64,000 bases of DNA from Desmodus rotundus (GCF_022682495.2 NC_071397.1:15343082-15407081), one strand, 5' to 3'. Shown: positions 12,000 through 23,870, numbered from the stretch's first letter. Made by a program: numbers and translations. Notes: generated by a model not told the origin, from the letters alone.

Positions 12000-12900
12000 T
12001 TTCCCTTTCACTGTAAAGTCAGTGGCATGCTTGGCTATGCTTTTTAAAGTGCAATCCTTATGTTATTCACCAACATTCTGCCCATCCACCGTCCTCCTCA
12101 CAGGATGGTATTGCTTGCAAGGGATGTGCCACATCTCCCCTTTGGCCTAGAAGCCAGCCAGACAATGCACCTCTTGGATGCCCCATCCTCATTGTAATTC
12201 TGCCCAAGCTCTGCCTGTTCCCTCGCCTCTCCAAAGGTCAGCCTGAGGTCTGCACGCCACCGCTAATGGGTGCACACAGCCTGCTCACTGCTTCTGCTGG
12301 GGCAGAGCATCTCAGTCCCTTTACATCTCTCTCTTTCCCTCACTCACTCCTTCCCTCCCGCCCTTCCTCTCTCCTGTGCCAGCTCTCTCTTTCTCCACCT
12401 TGCAAATGACTCTGAGGAGCTAGACTGGTGGATGATTTATATTAAGAAAAAAAAAAAAGCACTCAATTTTTTTTTTTTTTGAACTGGGCTCCCTGAGAGC
12501 ACTCAGGGCTGCCTCGTACTGCTCAACGCCTACCTGCTCAACTGCAGGGAAACAAGCTTCTGAAGGCTTTAATGGGATTTTGCCCGAGGCTGTTTTATTA
12601 AGATGTCGGCTTTTTCTGCTGCCTCTGCAGCTGACACCATTCACTGTCAGCTGTCCCCTCCCCTTCCCACCTCCACTGCCACCCCCCCAACAATGCACCA
12701 AATTATTCGCTTCATTTAGTGCTCATGGCTCAGTGTGGGCAAATTGGGAGAAGGAGCCCTAGTGGGCCAGATGAACCAGGCAGAGAGGTGAAATGCCACT
12801 GTGCTACTTAACTGGGGGCTTAGAAGGAGTGGGGAGGCTAAAAAAAAAAAGGACTAAATTAATGCCACTGGGGCACACTTCCATTCTATTAGGAAGAATC
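12000..12900. other. GC-richer unique block, candidate conserved non-coding DNA
   Basis: No interspersed repeat is recognisable across about 900 bases, in contrast to its surroundings. The block has a CT-rich half (12300-12400), A and T runs (about 12447-12480), and a segment (about 12580-12740) dense in CAGCTG and TGACA/TGTCAG-type motifs plus an 'aattattcg' homeodomain-like core. Open frames on both strands are short and mutually overlapping, so coding is unlikely. An enhancer role is an inference from composition only. Confidence 0.3.
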
Positions 12901-13067
12901 ATATTCAGGATCAACATACCCATTTTGGAAGTTCATTTACATTACTCATTTACATGAAACCTTCATTTTGGCAAGTCTGTACTAAGCTTCGTATAATTAC
13001 CTACAATATATAATGTATATTGTGTACACTTTGCAAGTCAGTTTGGAGATTATGCCATTCAATTAAC

Positions 13068-13330
13068 TACATCAGTGATTTTCAACCTTTTTCATCTCAT
13101 GGCACACATAAACTAATTAGTAAAATTCTGCGGCACACCAAAGAAATATAATTTTTGCCGATCTGACAAAAAATATAGGTATAATTTTGATTCATTCACA
13201 CCAGACAGTTATTATGTTGGCTGTTGTCATTTTTTTTTAACTTGACAATTTAACGTGACAAGAGGTCAGTGCTCCTGACTAAATATTCAAGTAATGCATG
13301 TTTTAAAATTTTTGGCCACACACCAGGAAA
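13068..13330 (+). mobile_element. hAT-like DNA transposon remnant
   Basis: The start 'cagtgattttcaacc' at about 13073 is a hAT-style terminal inverted repeat, followed by the 'tggcacacat..' and 'ctgcggcacacc' phrases I associate with non-autonomous hAT elements of bats. A 'ccacacacc' phrase near 13315 may be the degraded right part, but no clean right terminal repeat or 8-bp TSD could be found. No transposase frame is present. Confidence 0.5.
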
Positions 13331-13654
13331 TTACGTAGGCAGTGGTGGTGGTGATAAAGATAGCGGATTTGTGCATCTCTGTGTGTGTATATATATGTGG
13401 GAAAGTGTGTGTGTTTGAAGTATGGTTACCATATGGGGGCAAGTGTTTGCAGTAAAACAATTTATTCTTAATTACCTGCCATATTTGCTGCAAAACACAC
13501 TAAGTGACATTCGGCAGTAGTAGTGGTCAGCTTGTGTTATCAATGGTGAATCTAATTAGGAGTCACATATCTGTGTTTGTGTGGACCAGATCTATTAACT
13601 GCTCAGGATACTCTGAGGGTAATTTATAATGAGGGATAACACAGGGAAAACTTG

Positions 13655-13678
13655 CCACGCCCCCACTTTTGGGGCGGG
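13655..13678. promoter_or_regulatory. Paired GC-box / KLF-SP motifs
   Basis: CCACGCCCCC (13655-13664) and GGGGCGGG (13671-13678) are an inverted pair of SP/KLF-type sites in AT-rich DNA. No CpG island or transcript start signal surrounds them. Regulatory function is only a possibility. Confidence 0.3.
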
Positions 13679-13809
13679 ACCTAATGGCAGAGTAGGAAGC
13701 CGCAACTGATACCAGGTAACATAGATGCTGAGATACCATTGCAGTCCATTTCCTTTGATTAACTTCCCCAATAACCTTGTATGCTAGAAATGCGTACAGG
13801 TAGAAGCCT

Positions 13810-15060
13810 TTCACTCATGCAACAAATATTTACTGAGTCCTTTATGTTGTGCCTTCCATGTACAATCCCATGTGTTAGGCGGAGGGTAAAAAATGGAAAG
13901 CAAATATTGTCATTTTCTGCTGTCACGGAACTTTTAACTTTACTGGAGGAAGCAGATGTTGGCAAAGCAATCAAAACTTTATCTGCTGGAAGTGGTAGAA
14001 GTCTGGAAGACAGCCTTTTTCAGGAAAACTTGAGGCAGCTTGGAGAATCAGATTAGGCCCCCTAAGGAGGTGGTGGTGGATCTGAGATCTGAAGGATTAA
14101 CAGAAGCTACCCAGGTGGAGCTATGTCTGTATGTGGCAGTGAGTGCTAGGATGTGCATGCACAGAGGCCATGTGCAGGGTAGGAGCGAGATGATGCTCTT
14201 AACTTAAGTAAATAATATGTAATAACACAAAATAATAAGATAATACAAAAACACAAATATCAAGTAGGCAGATAATTCAAAGTGTTCCTGGAAAGGTAGG
14301 TTCAGAGCTCAAAGAACTTAGGAGGCCTTTATCTCAAAAGCCCTGAAAAGTCTTATACCACTGAAAGATTTTATCTTATTTATATATTTTTTGTTTTTTA
14401 TACTCACCCAAGGACATTTTTTATTGCTTTTAGAGAGAGAGGAAAAGAATGAGGAAGGAAGATAGAATCATCAATGCAAGAGATAAGCATTGATTTGTTG
14501 CCTCCCAAACGTGCCCAGACTAGGGACTGTATGTCAGACCAGGGGTAGCACCCCCCTGCACCCGGGCCAGGGATCAAACCTCCAACCTTTTGGTTATGGG
14601 ACGAGTCTCCAACCACCTGAGCCACACTGGCCAGTGTCCACTGAAAATTTTTAAACGCTAGGGCTTTGTGCATGTGTGTGTAATGTAACCCAACTCTCAT
14701 GAATTAGAAGTCACTTGCTCAGGGTGGAGAAAAAAATTGAAAGGGTGCAATAGTGAAAGCACAAATATATCTAAGGGACATTTGCAGAAGTCTGGAAGAG
14801 ATAATGGTAGGTTTAACTTGGGTGATGACAAAGAAGTTGGAAAGAGGTGGACAATACTAAGAGATATGTGGTATGTAAATTGACAGGCGCTACTAATAGC
14901 GAGAATGGGAGACTGAAATGTCAAGGGTAATTTCTAGATTTCTGGCTTCCAAAATGATGCCCCCATTTACTATGCTAAAGGAACACTGGAAGAGAAAGCT
15001 GAGATGCCATTGAAATTTTAAGTTGCAAAGTATCAAGTATGAAGATACTAAATAACTGTT
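13810..15060 (+). mobile_element. Ancient mammal-wide repeat (same type as 3900-4870), split by a VES SINE
   Basis: Begins 'caacaaatatttactgagtc', passes 'gatctgaaggatta..agaagctacccaggtgga', 'catgtgcagggtaggag', and after the SINE continues with 'gtctggaagagataatgg' and 'ggtaatttctagatttctggctt'. The order parallels the repeat at 3900-4870. The SINE occupies 14374-14637, so this repeat predates it. Confidence 0.5.
14374..14637 (-). mobile_element. VES SINE (bat tRNA-derived SINE)
   Basis: Read on the minus strand: a 'ggccagtgtggctcaggtgg' head, a tRNA-derived region with the 'ggttggaggtttgat' B-box-like segment, a central GC-rich stretch, the 'gaggcaacaaatcaatgctt' segment, CT-rich DNA and an A-rich end containing 'tgtccttgggtgagta', characteristic of the VES tail. 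TSDs are 14358-14373 and 14638-14653 (ccactgaaa..atttt, slightly diverged). VES SINEs are restricted to bats, so this is a key clue to the organism. Confidence 0.9.
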
Positions 15061-15565
15061 GATACTGTCTCATGTGAGAAGAGGCCTAGAGATATGTGCT
15101 GATAATCTATGCATTGGTAGTAGTTGATGTCCAGGGAAACTGGTAACATTGATTAAAAGGAATAAAGGGAAACCTAGGAATACTAGTGCCCATGAGAATA
15201 TTGGGTGACTATGAGAAATGGAACCTCAGTGGAAACTGAGAAGAAGAAAAACCGTCAGGAAGAATGATGCAAGAAGTAAAGTTTTTAAAAATACAAAATG
15301 CTCAGCAGTTTCACAGAGATGCCAATTGCAAAAACTGCCTAACAAACCTCCACTGGCTTGTGCAATGCGGAGCCCATTGTTAGTGATCACTGACAGCCCA
15401 GGAAGGCCAGCTGGAGTGGACCCAAAAGCCTCGCCCAGGCACGGTGTCCACTCTCAGTTTGCTCACGGTCGTTCGAGTTTATACCTGCTGTCCCAGTGCA
15501 GAAATTAAAGTCACCTCTGTCACTCTCAAAAGTATCCCTGTGTTTAAATAACAAAATTTCTGAGC
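15061..15565. other. No firm feature
   Basis: A 96-codon plus-strand frame (15218-15508) is present. Its translation looks like random basic sequence and no family is recognised. The DNA around 15400-15480 is mildly GC-richer. Confidence 0.3.
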
Positions 15566-15569
15566 ACAG

Positions 15570-16090
15570 AAATTTTGTCTGAGGCCTTTCACACGTTTTT
15601 TACACTTCTCTCCCCTTGCACTGCCCTTTTCTTACCCATACCGGTCTCTATCAATTCTGCCTTATGGATCTCAGATGTAACTATTCTCTTCTATTCCTGC
15701 TACCAACAACCAAGTGCAAGTCATAATCTCCTCCTGCCTGAACTTCAGTAGCCTTTCGTGGTTCTATTCCAACTTCTTTCTTTATGTAGTATCTACAGTT
15801 TAACATTTTAATCATAAGTCAGTTCATGTTACTCTGCTGCAAAATATGAACAGAAGAATGACTGGTAGTCTTCAAAAGCTTTCCACTGACTTTAAAATAA
15901 AAACCAAACTCCTTAAGAGTGCCTATAATATTTGCCATGATACTGACTCTGTGTATCAATCAAATATCATATTAGCTCATGCATGTAGTCTCTCTCCCTG
16001 TGCTATAGACAAATTAGGCTCATACACAATATTTAAAGTGAAGCAAGCCTTCCTTCTGCAAAACTCCTTAAAATGGAGTTTTAAGCATCC
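15570..16090 (+). mobile_element. L2 LINE fragment
   Basis: The section 'ctttccactgactttaaaataaaaaccaaactccttaagagtgcctataatatttgcc' is a diverged version of the L2 phrase (tggcttcccattgc...aataaaatccaaactccttaccatggcctacaaggcc). The upstream CT-rich part fits L2 as well. The 84-codon frame 15846-16100 is a by-product. Confidence 0.6.
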
Positions 16091-16601
16091 ATTTTCATAG
16101 GGGAGTATTTTTTTGCATGAGCATTCTTAATATCTCAGATACGCCCAACTCCAAAGTACCTTGCCACACAAAATAATTATTTAATTGGCATCTACTTTCT
16201 TGGTCACCCTTACTAACAGTCAGAAACATAAATGACCATTTCTCTAGAATAATCTAAAGCAACCAGACAAAGCCATAATGTTATGACAATTCTAGTATCT
16301 ACTGATAGAAGGGTCACCTTCCTCTAGCCTGCAAAAACATGGCTTTCAGGAAAATGTTTATATCATCTTTAATCAGTGCTGGGAGTCATCCATTTTCCTG
16401 ATTTCTAACCCTTAACTCACCTCTAGTTTGGAATCTTGTGTCTTTGTCTTTACTGGGTCAGAAAGTTTGAGAAACCGAAACATACTTGCTTGAGCTTTAT
16501 CCATCCTTTGATTCATGCCCCTTGAAAGCTCTACTCACTTACAAAGAAAGAAACTGCTCTAGCTTTATCCATAGAATTAGAATATTCATAAGTATTCATA
16601 A

Positions 16602-16629
16602 TACTTAGCCCAGTATTATGGGCTAAGTA
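16602..16629. repeat. Inverted repeat beside a SINE insertion site
   Basis: Ten-base arms 16602-16611 and 16620-16629 enclose an 8-base loop. It overlaps the left TSD of the adjacent SINE. Confidence 0.6.
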
Positions 16630-16640
16630 CTGGAAATTTA

Positions 16641-16830
16641 CTTTTTTAAGATTTTATTTATTTATTTTTAGAGAGAGGGGAAGGGAGAGAGAAAGAGAGG
16701 GAGAGACACATAAACATGTGGTTGCCTCTCACATGCCCCCTACTGGGGACCTGGCCCACAACCCAGGCATGTGCCCTGACTGGGAATCAAACCGGCACTC
16801 AATCCACGGAGCCACACCAGCCAGGGTGAG
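16641..16830 (-). mobile_element. VES SINE with target-site duplications
   Basis: Minus-strand reading starts 'ccctggctggtgtggctccg', then the tRNA-like B-box region 'ccggtttgattcccagtc', 'gggcacatgcctgggttg', 'gtaggggg..gagaggcaacc' and a GA-rich to A-rich tail. TSDs of 14 bp at 16627-16640 and 16831-16844 differ at one base, which points to a fairly recent insertion. Confidence 0.93.
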
Positions 16831-16849
16831 GTACTGGACATTTAAAGGC

Positions 16850-19230
16850 AACAGATGAAAAGTGCCAAAGTTCAGGAGAGGAAAATAACTTTTGACTAGA
16901 ATATTTATGAACCAATTTGTAGTTAAGTTGGTTCTTTTGGATATTCACAAAAGCACACAATTAAATTCATGGGGCATGCGTGTGCACACAGACACACAGG
17001 AAAAAACACTGCCTTTCACAAATCACAGTGGTAGCTACAGCATGCTGGCCATTCATTCTCTCTTTCTTGTTGACAGGAATTTACTGTGCTAAATGACAAG
17101 ACTAGAATAGTTTGGGGACTAAAATGACAGATTTCAGATCCTGATCTCCACGAGGTTTTAGACATGTGCAGGTGCTTGTGTATCTTTTGGTGTACATGGC
17201 TTCAGGTCGTCGAGATGCACAGAAAAGTATTTCCAGCGAACCTTAATTGTTTTATTTATAGGAGTAGAGTCGCCTCTTTTGGAAGTCAAAAACTGCCTAT
17301 GAGCCTTATTGCATTGTAATTTTGGCATTTCATGGAAAGTTCTTCTGGATTTGTTCCTTCCAGAAAACAACCACTAGAAACAACTGCAGAAAACTCTGTG
17401 AATTCCATGTCTGTAGTGGGACTGTTTCCTTCGTTATTTCAGTCTCCTCTGCAGTGATGAGTGAGCATCAAGTTCAGAATGAAGGTGACTCAGAGGCTGA
17501 ATAATCTTTTTGGTGTTGTTTTAAGGGTTCTGAGAGTCATACTACCTGTGGGATGGAGTTTCTTGAGTTAATTATAACTTTCAGGCTTGTGATTCTGAAA
17601 GTCTAATGTTAGGGACATATGGTTTCAAGGAATAAGGGTCTCACCCTACCCCTTACATCTAGTCCTTCTTCATGTTCCTTCATCATCCTTTGGAAGATGG
17701 ACATCTTTGGATTTAAGGAAGAATTCAACAAAGATAACTTCTATCCTTCCAAGTAAGGCTACCCTCTAGCATAGCTACCTTATATTTAAACATTTCCAGT
17801 TATAGCTGGGAAATTTAGTTAAAATTTTATGCTACTGAGGAAAAAAATTAGCCTATGACTCAACTGCTATCTGAAAAAAAAAATTAGTGAGTCCAGGGAG
17901 TAGTGAGCTTATCCCAGTACAAATCGGAATCTGTACCAATTTACCACCATATTTGTAGGAAAACTCTGTAGCTATAAGACAGTAGTCATAGGGTCTTATT
18001 GTTTGTCCTGCTTATTTTCTTACTACTTTCTCTTATATTTCTGCTTGTCAAACAAAAAGCATTATGTATTTAAAGACAAATAAACCTTTAACTGAATAAC
18101 ATCTTGATTTTTAATAATTTATGTTACCTACTTAAAAATCATTACTGGGTTGACACTTGAGAACAGACAGAATTTTATAACTTTTTAAACAAGCACTTAT
18201 AGTAATTTATAATTGAAAGTAATATAGATTCTAATAAAAGTGGCAATTTGGGGGTTCAATTTTGAGAATCTTTTTATTGGAGCTTGTTCATTAGTGCAGT
18301 GGCTACGTGTTTCTTCCAAACATTGCTAAGGTCACTTTAGATGTGAAATCAAGATACATTAGATGAGAGCAGCTGGCACAGTGGGAAGAAATTTTATGAG
18401 ATAAGGTGAAAGGATGAGAAACCCATGCGATGAGAAAAAAAATTTACAAAGGAAAGAACATGATTAGATTTAGGCACATAAGCTCCAGTATACTTCATTT
18501 TCTTCTCCTTTTTTAATTTTTTGTGCATGTGTGTAGAATAAGATTATAAATTAGCAACTCAGTATCCCTTGGTGCCTGTCATTCCTTGGTTAAGAGTTGA
18601 TTGTTCATGGAGACATAGTCATCTATTGGCCACTGAGGTCCCATGGACTGCCCTGGAACATTTCTGCCTTAGGCTTTGAGAGAAAAAGTCCTTATAATAG
18701 TAACTCATTAAAATGTACTTCAGTTAACTGAACCAGTTACGATCCTCCTTGGCCCCTGACGCTCAGAGAGAGTGTGGGATCCAGGAATAATTGGGCCCTC
18801 TGAAAATTATCAGTTCAATTCTTCTGTGTGTGTATTTAAAATCATTTTAAGAGAAAGAGAACAAATTAGTCCACATAGAGGTACATATGAGATTTAAAAT
18901 ATCTGCAGCTGCATCTTTCTCCTAGTGTGTAACTTTATGACTTCGGATATGTTAATTAATAAATAAGTTAATAAAGTAATATTATCATGGTATGTAATAG
19001 CTTAAACCTATATAGGAGTGGTATTGCTGGAATAGTCCTAAGGTACAACTTAGGTTTTTGTTGTTGTTGTTGTTGTGATTTGTTTTTTTATTTGTCTGTT
19101 GCTGTGCAAGGAAAAAACGAATTCAGTTATAAATGGATTGCCTCTGGAAATATCCCATGACAGATGTGGGAGAGAGAAAGGAAAGGCAACTCTACAAGAA
19201 TCTGATATCTCAGGTAACAGTGCAAATTAA
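16850..19230. other. Long stretch without a recognised repeat
   Basis: About 2.4 kb mostly free of familiar repeats. The part at 17150-17520 keeps several CpGs and a 'ttattgcattgtaattttggcatttc' run, giving it the look of conserved non-coding DNA. Short frames (66, 70 and 60 codons) have no family resemblance. A (GTT)n run lies at 19057-19076. Confidence 0.35.
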
Positions 19231-19232
19231 AA

Positions 19233-19476
19233 TACAGTTGACCCTTAAACAACATGGGTTTGAACTGTGTGGGTTCACTTACACATGGATTTTTTAAAAA
19301 ACTACATACAGTTCTATAAATGTACTTTCTGTCCCTTATAATTTTCTTAATAACATTTACTTTCTCTAGTTTATTATAAAATGCAATATATGATACATAT
19401 ATGAAGTATGTGTTAATTGACTTGTTAAGGCAACAGTAAATTATCAGTACTTAAGTTTGGGGGGGTCAAAATTATT
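19233..19476 (+). mobile_element. Tigger-like (TcMar) DNA transposon fragment
   Basis: The start 'tacagttgacccttaaac' followed by 'catgggtttgaactgtgtgg' is the left terminus of a mammalian Tigger/MER44-type non-autonomous element. The interior ('aaatgtactttctgtccctt', 'tttcttaataacattt', 'acttaagtttggggg') keeps the expected order. The right terminal inverted repeat is missing, so it is 3'-truncated. Confidence 0.75.
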
Positions 19477-19477
19477 A

Positions 19478-19535
19478 AATAAAAATGATTTGCATTTCTT
19501 TGATGGTTAGCGATTTTGAGCATCTTCAGTGATGT
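19478..19535 (-). mobile_element. Short L1 ORF2 scrap
   Basis: 'atgatttgcatttctttgatggttag' followed by 'gagcatctt' is the reverse complement of a conserved L1 ORF2 3' segment. It is about 55 bp long and abuts the Tigger remnant. Confidence 0.5.
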
Positions 19536-19628
19536 TCATTCGTAACTAGAAAAGTGAAAAGAGTAAGTGGCTGTGTTTCTCACTAAAAAGGTCAAACTAA
19601 TTATATTGAAATGACCAATTTATTTTGC

Positions 19629-20192
19629 CTAAGGAAATACCCAGCTTTCATGTATATTACATAAGTATAAATTAGAGATTTTTTGTGGCTTTGCAGACTT
19701 GCTGACTTCACTATTTCTGGAGAAGGAAACCCTGCTGCACCTTTGGAAAATCTGAATCAAATCGTAGTGGTCATCTCTTTCCTCAGGTGCATGCTGACTG
19801 TTCTTGCTACAGAACACCCACAAGAAAATTGAGGTGTAGCTGCCTCTAAGTAGTTTGTCCTCCATTTTTAAATCCATAAACATAGTACAGATATAAGGCC
19901 TGGGATCAAATGCATTACTTGGGTATGGATATGTAAAACGCCTCAAAAGCTGGCACTCATTGGTTTTGTGTCTTTGAATTTCTAATGTGACAGAAATAGC
20001 AAATTTTATTTGGGATTGGACAAGTGGAATCACATGTTTTTCAATGTGCATGACTTCTGTGCTTTTGACTTTTCTGGCAGTTGCTACTGTTTGTCCTTCT
20101 GGGAAATTAAGGCTGGTTGAGGGGAACAAAAGCAGCGTGTTCCCCCCAAACTTCTTGAGCCCATTAGAATATACTTTCTTTTTTTGGCACAA
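19629..20192 (-). other. Unassigned 187-codon open frame
   Basis: The longest uninterrupted frame in the window apart from antisense or L1 effects. The translation starts MCQKKKVYSN and ends HESWVFP. It is mildly basic with no signal peptide, repeat or motif I recognise. No obvious promoter, splice sites or poly(A) signal frame it. A frame of this length is uncommon by chance in AT-rich DNA, but one instance in 64 kb is not proof of coding. It could be a piece of an old retrocopy or pure chance. Confidence 0.15.
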
Positions 20193-20214
20193 ATAACACC
20201 CCCTTTTTATTACA

Positions 20215-20300
20215 AAATATTTTTGAGTTAAATTTTTTATTGTTGTTCAGGTACAGTTTTCTGCCTTTTCCTCCCACCCCTCCCCACCACCCCACATGCT
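20215..20300 (-). mobile_element. L1 3'-terminal fragment
   Basis: 'ttttttattgttgttcaggtac' followed by a C-rich tract is the reverse complement of the terminal L1 3'UTR (compare 54030-54070 in sense). Only the last 80 or so bases are present: a severely 5'-truncated insertion. Confidence 0.55.
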
Positions 20301-22239
20301 TTCACGTGGCAATAGGTGCTGGAAGGAAATGAGTCTTAGATGTCTCTCGTCATCATTCCTAGTTCTGTGATTGTAAGTAAGACTGTGTTATTCCCTATCC
20401 TTAATCCCAAGAGACAACACAACTACACTGGTAAATAGAGAGATCAGGGCATATATCAATGAGTTCGACTTAATGGTTTTTAGGTATTCATTAAAAAATT
20501 TTTGAGCTGATTACCTTATCTATGGTTTATGCCATGCTTTGTGAGTTATGGAAAGTGGGATGGTAAGTGACCTTGTCCTTTTCAGAAACATACACACACA
20601 AAATGCCTGTTCTTCGATTCCTTTAAAAACTGCATTGACTTTTCATCTGGGTCTACCTCTTTCTTTCTTTTAACATTTATTCTTAGTTTTATTTGTAATA
20701 TTGTTCAGAGACCTAGAAGAGAAGGAAGTACTATTAACCAAGTTCCAGCACTATTTAAAGTCCTAGCTTGCTATACTCTTATAGCTGTGTATACATATAT
20801 TAAAATTCACTTTATCTCTAATCTCTTTCTATTAAAAAGACAGTGTTGCCTTCAGCTTTATAAAATTAATGATATAAAATACCTTAGGTATGTGATAACT
20901 ATTAGGCTAAATTTTATTTAGCGTTTTGATTATAAATTAGAGAAATGGTACATTAACTTCTTTCTGAGGCTAAGATTTAAAAGGCTCCATTCATTGCTGT
21001 TGTAGCATTTTGCAATATATAATTTATAATTGTCTTATTAAATCTTATACATTGGAAGTGATAATCATATTGCCTAGAGTTATAAAATCATCAAAATAAG
21101 TTGTTGTATCTACTTAAGTTGTAACTACAAATGGAAATTTTTATTTTTAGCTTTTTAATAATGTTTTTGAGTGTTGGTCTTCCTATGTCTTAATAATGGG
21201 CCTACCAGTAATGGAATATGTCTCTAGGAAAAGCTTTCTTTCCACCTGGGATCTGAACCCCGAGGAGCCTTCGAGATGAGCCTCCTCAAATTCCATAATC
21301 TAATGGTTTTTCTAAGCCATGGATGCTCTCGAATTTTGTCTTCATCCATATTGCGCCCCTTCTCCCGATATGGCTGGGCTATTTTTTTCAGCAGACTTTA
21401 GGCCCTGAGAGTGAGGAGAGGAACTGGAAAAGGAAGAAACCTCCAATTTACAGAGTAGGTGTTCCCATTCACTGTGACATTCAAAGATTGTTAACAGAAG
21501 TCCTAGGCTGGTTAACCCAACTATGGTCAACCCACAGAATGAAGTAAAGAGATAAGATGAAGGCAATGACAAATTGATATAGCACACTCTTCACAACATT
21601 ATTAAGTCAAAAATGCAAGGTGCAAGACAATGTGTGGAATGCTATCATTTTTATTAGGAGGAGGTACATGTATATATACAGATATATGCATATTTGGCTT
21701 ATATTTTCAAAACACAGTGATGGTAGAAAAGCATAGGCTAACTACGTGGAAGGTAGAGTTATCTGAATGAATCTTGATTTAGTTTTCAATCTGGAACTGT
21801 GAAAATTGTGTACATGCATTTTAAAATATATTTAATCAAACAAAAAATTATCTCCAAGGATTAAAAACAAATTGAAACAAACCTAAACATATTTCAACCT
21901 GGAGGCAAATCTACACACAGAAAATTATTGTGAGTGATTTTAAAAGACAGTAATTTGTCCATCCTAAGGACTAGGCAAACGCATACCCATATATGTGTGG
22001 TATTCATAAAATGCACTTACTGGGTTATTGTAGTGATCTCAGTTCTATGTTAATAAAATTGAGAACTGAAGTTTCAAAGTAAACAAAAAAAGATGCAAAT
22101 CCCGAAATCAAAGCAATTAATGGATGAAATCATGCTATTTAAAATATGTCTTATGAATCCCTAAATGCCACCATCAGGGAAATTCCTTCAGTTTTACTCT
22201 TAATTTTATTTTAAACCCTAAGCACAAAGATGTTTGTTT
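20301..22239. other. No recognisable feature
   Basis: About 1.9 kb of AT-rich DNA. A 74-codon plus-strand frame and an 81-codon minus-strand frame overlap at about 21323-21587 without family similarity. No confident repeat was seen. Confidence 0.35.
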
Positions 22240-22399
22240 GATTAGTCAGGGTTAACGAAGAAGGTCTGAAGATATGGCAGAAAAGAAAATAGCATAAGAG
22301 AAATAAACACGGTAGCTCTCATTTTTCCACACATACTTTGTACTGGGTACTGTTGGGCTAAAGTGAACTTCTTATCTGAAACCCTGGGAAACAGAAGAA

Positions 22400-23870
22400 A
22401 AGGGCATGACATTTTTTCAAGTGGTCGAAAGTGAAGAATGGTCAACCATGAATTCTGTATCTGGTGAAAATTTCCTTTAAATATAAAGAAGAAATAAAGA
22501 CATTCTCAGGTAAAGTAAAATTAAGAGAATTTGTCTTTTGCAGGCCTATCCTAAAAAAGTTTAAACAAAACTTTCAGAAATGGAAAGGCAACAATAACAG
22601 AACACACTCCTAATTTTAGAAAGAAAAGAAAAAAGGAAGACATAAAACTAATGGTAAATATATAGACAGACCTTTATCTCCTAAGTTATTTAATCATATT
22701 TGAAGGTTGAAGGAAAAATTAGAATCTACTTTGATATGGTACTCAATATCTGAAGAAGACATATTTAAGAAAACCATATTTTTGAAAGGGGAAAGCAAAT
22801 GCACCTAAATGGAAGATTCCTTTCAATACCTCACTTGATATATTAAAATGTTAATAGCAGTAGGCTGTTATAAGTCATGTACATATACTATAATACCTAG
22901 AGCAACCACTAACAAAACTGTACACAACAACACTTAAAAACATAAATAATCTATACAGAACCCTAACAAAATGTTCAAGTAACTCACAGGTAGGCAAGAA
23001 AAGAGAAACTTAAAAATGAGAAATAGGTGGGTCAGAGAAAACAAAATAAAAAATCAAATACTCAGGCCCTAATACATCCATAATTACTTTAAATGTAATA
23101 TTCTAAATACACAAGTTAAAATATACAGATTGGCAGTATTTCTTTAAAAATAAACCTCATCATTCAACTATATGCTGTCTAAAAGAAAGTCACATCAAAT
23201 ATAATGACATGTGTAGGTTGAATTCAAGAGGTAGAAAAAATATACCATGCAAACATTAATTTAAAAGAAGCAAGAGTGACTATTTAATATCGTACAAAGC
23301 AGCCTGGAGAGCAAAGAAAATCACTGAAGACAAACTTCATGATAAAAATACCACGTCATGAAGAAGATACAGCTATCCTTAATACATATACACCAACAAC
23401 ACAGTTTCAAAATGCATAGGGCAAAATCTGACAAGCTGCAAGAAGTAGGCATAGCTACAATTGTAGTTAGGAATCTTAACACCTCACTCTTAACAACGGA
23501 TAGAACTACTAGAGAGAAAATAAGCAGTGATACAGAACTGAGCAACGGTACCAACCAAGAGAATCTGAGTAGACAAAGCTTTGTGGAAATGATACATCTC
23601 TGTATCTTGATTGTGGCAATAGTCATACAAGTTATGCTTGCCATAAAATTGCATAAAGCCACATACACACACACACACACACACAGAAGAACATGAATAC
23701 CTGACTAAAGAAATCTGAAAAAGCCCCACGAATTGTACCAGTGTCAATTTTCAGACATGGATTTTGTATTATGATTATACAAAATAGTAACATTATAAAA
23801 TCTTTCTATTTACTTCTTTGAAACTTCCTGTAAATCTATAATTATTTCAAGATAAAAGTTTTTTTTTAAG
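22400..23870 (+). mobile_element. Decayed L1M: ORF1 end, ORF2 start, then 3'UTR
   Basis: In order: ORF1 C-terminal region (about 22445-22570, 'attctgtatctggtgaaaat..', 'aagacattctcaggtaaa'), inter-ORF spacer, the ORF2 endonuclease region (about 23060-23565, with the 'aatgtaatattctaaat', 'accatgcaaacattaat' and 'ggatagaactactagaga' landmarks), then an abrupt jump to an L1MC/L1MD-type 3'UTR (about 23600-23870). Most of ORF2, including the reverse transcriptase, is missing. Frames of 112 and 119 codons at 23321-23696 are a shadow pair over decayed sequence. Confidence 0.65.
23665..23685. repeat. (CA)n microsatellite
   Basis: About ten CA units inside the L1M 3'UTR. Confidence 0.95.

Noticed and set aside
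12447..12480. A-run followed by T-run as an intrinsic terminator
   Set aside because: Eukaryotic context with no GC stem; it is a simple A/T tract.
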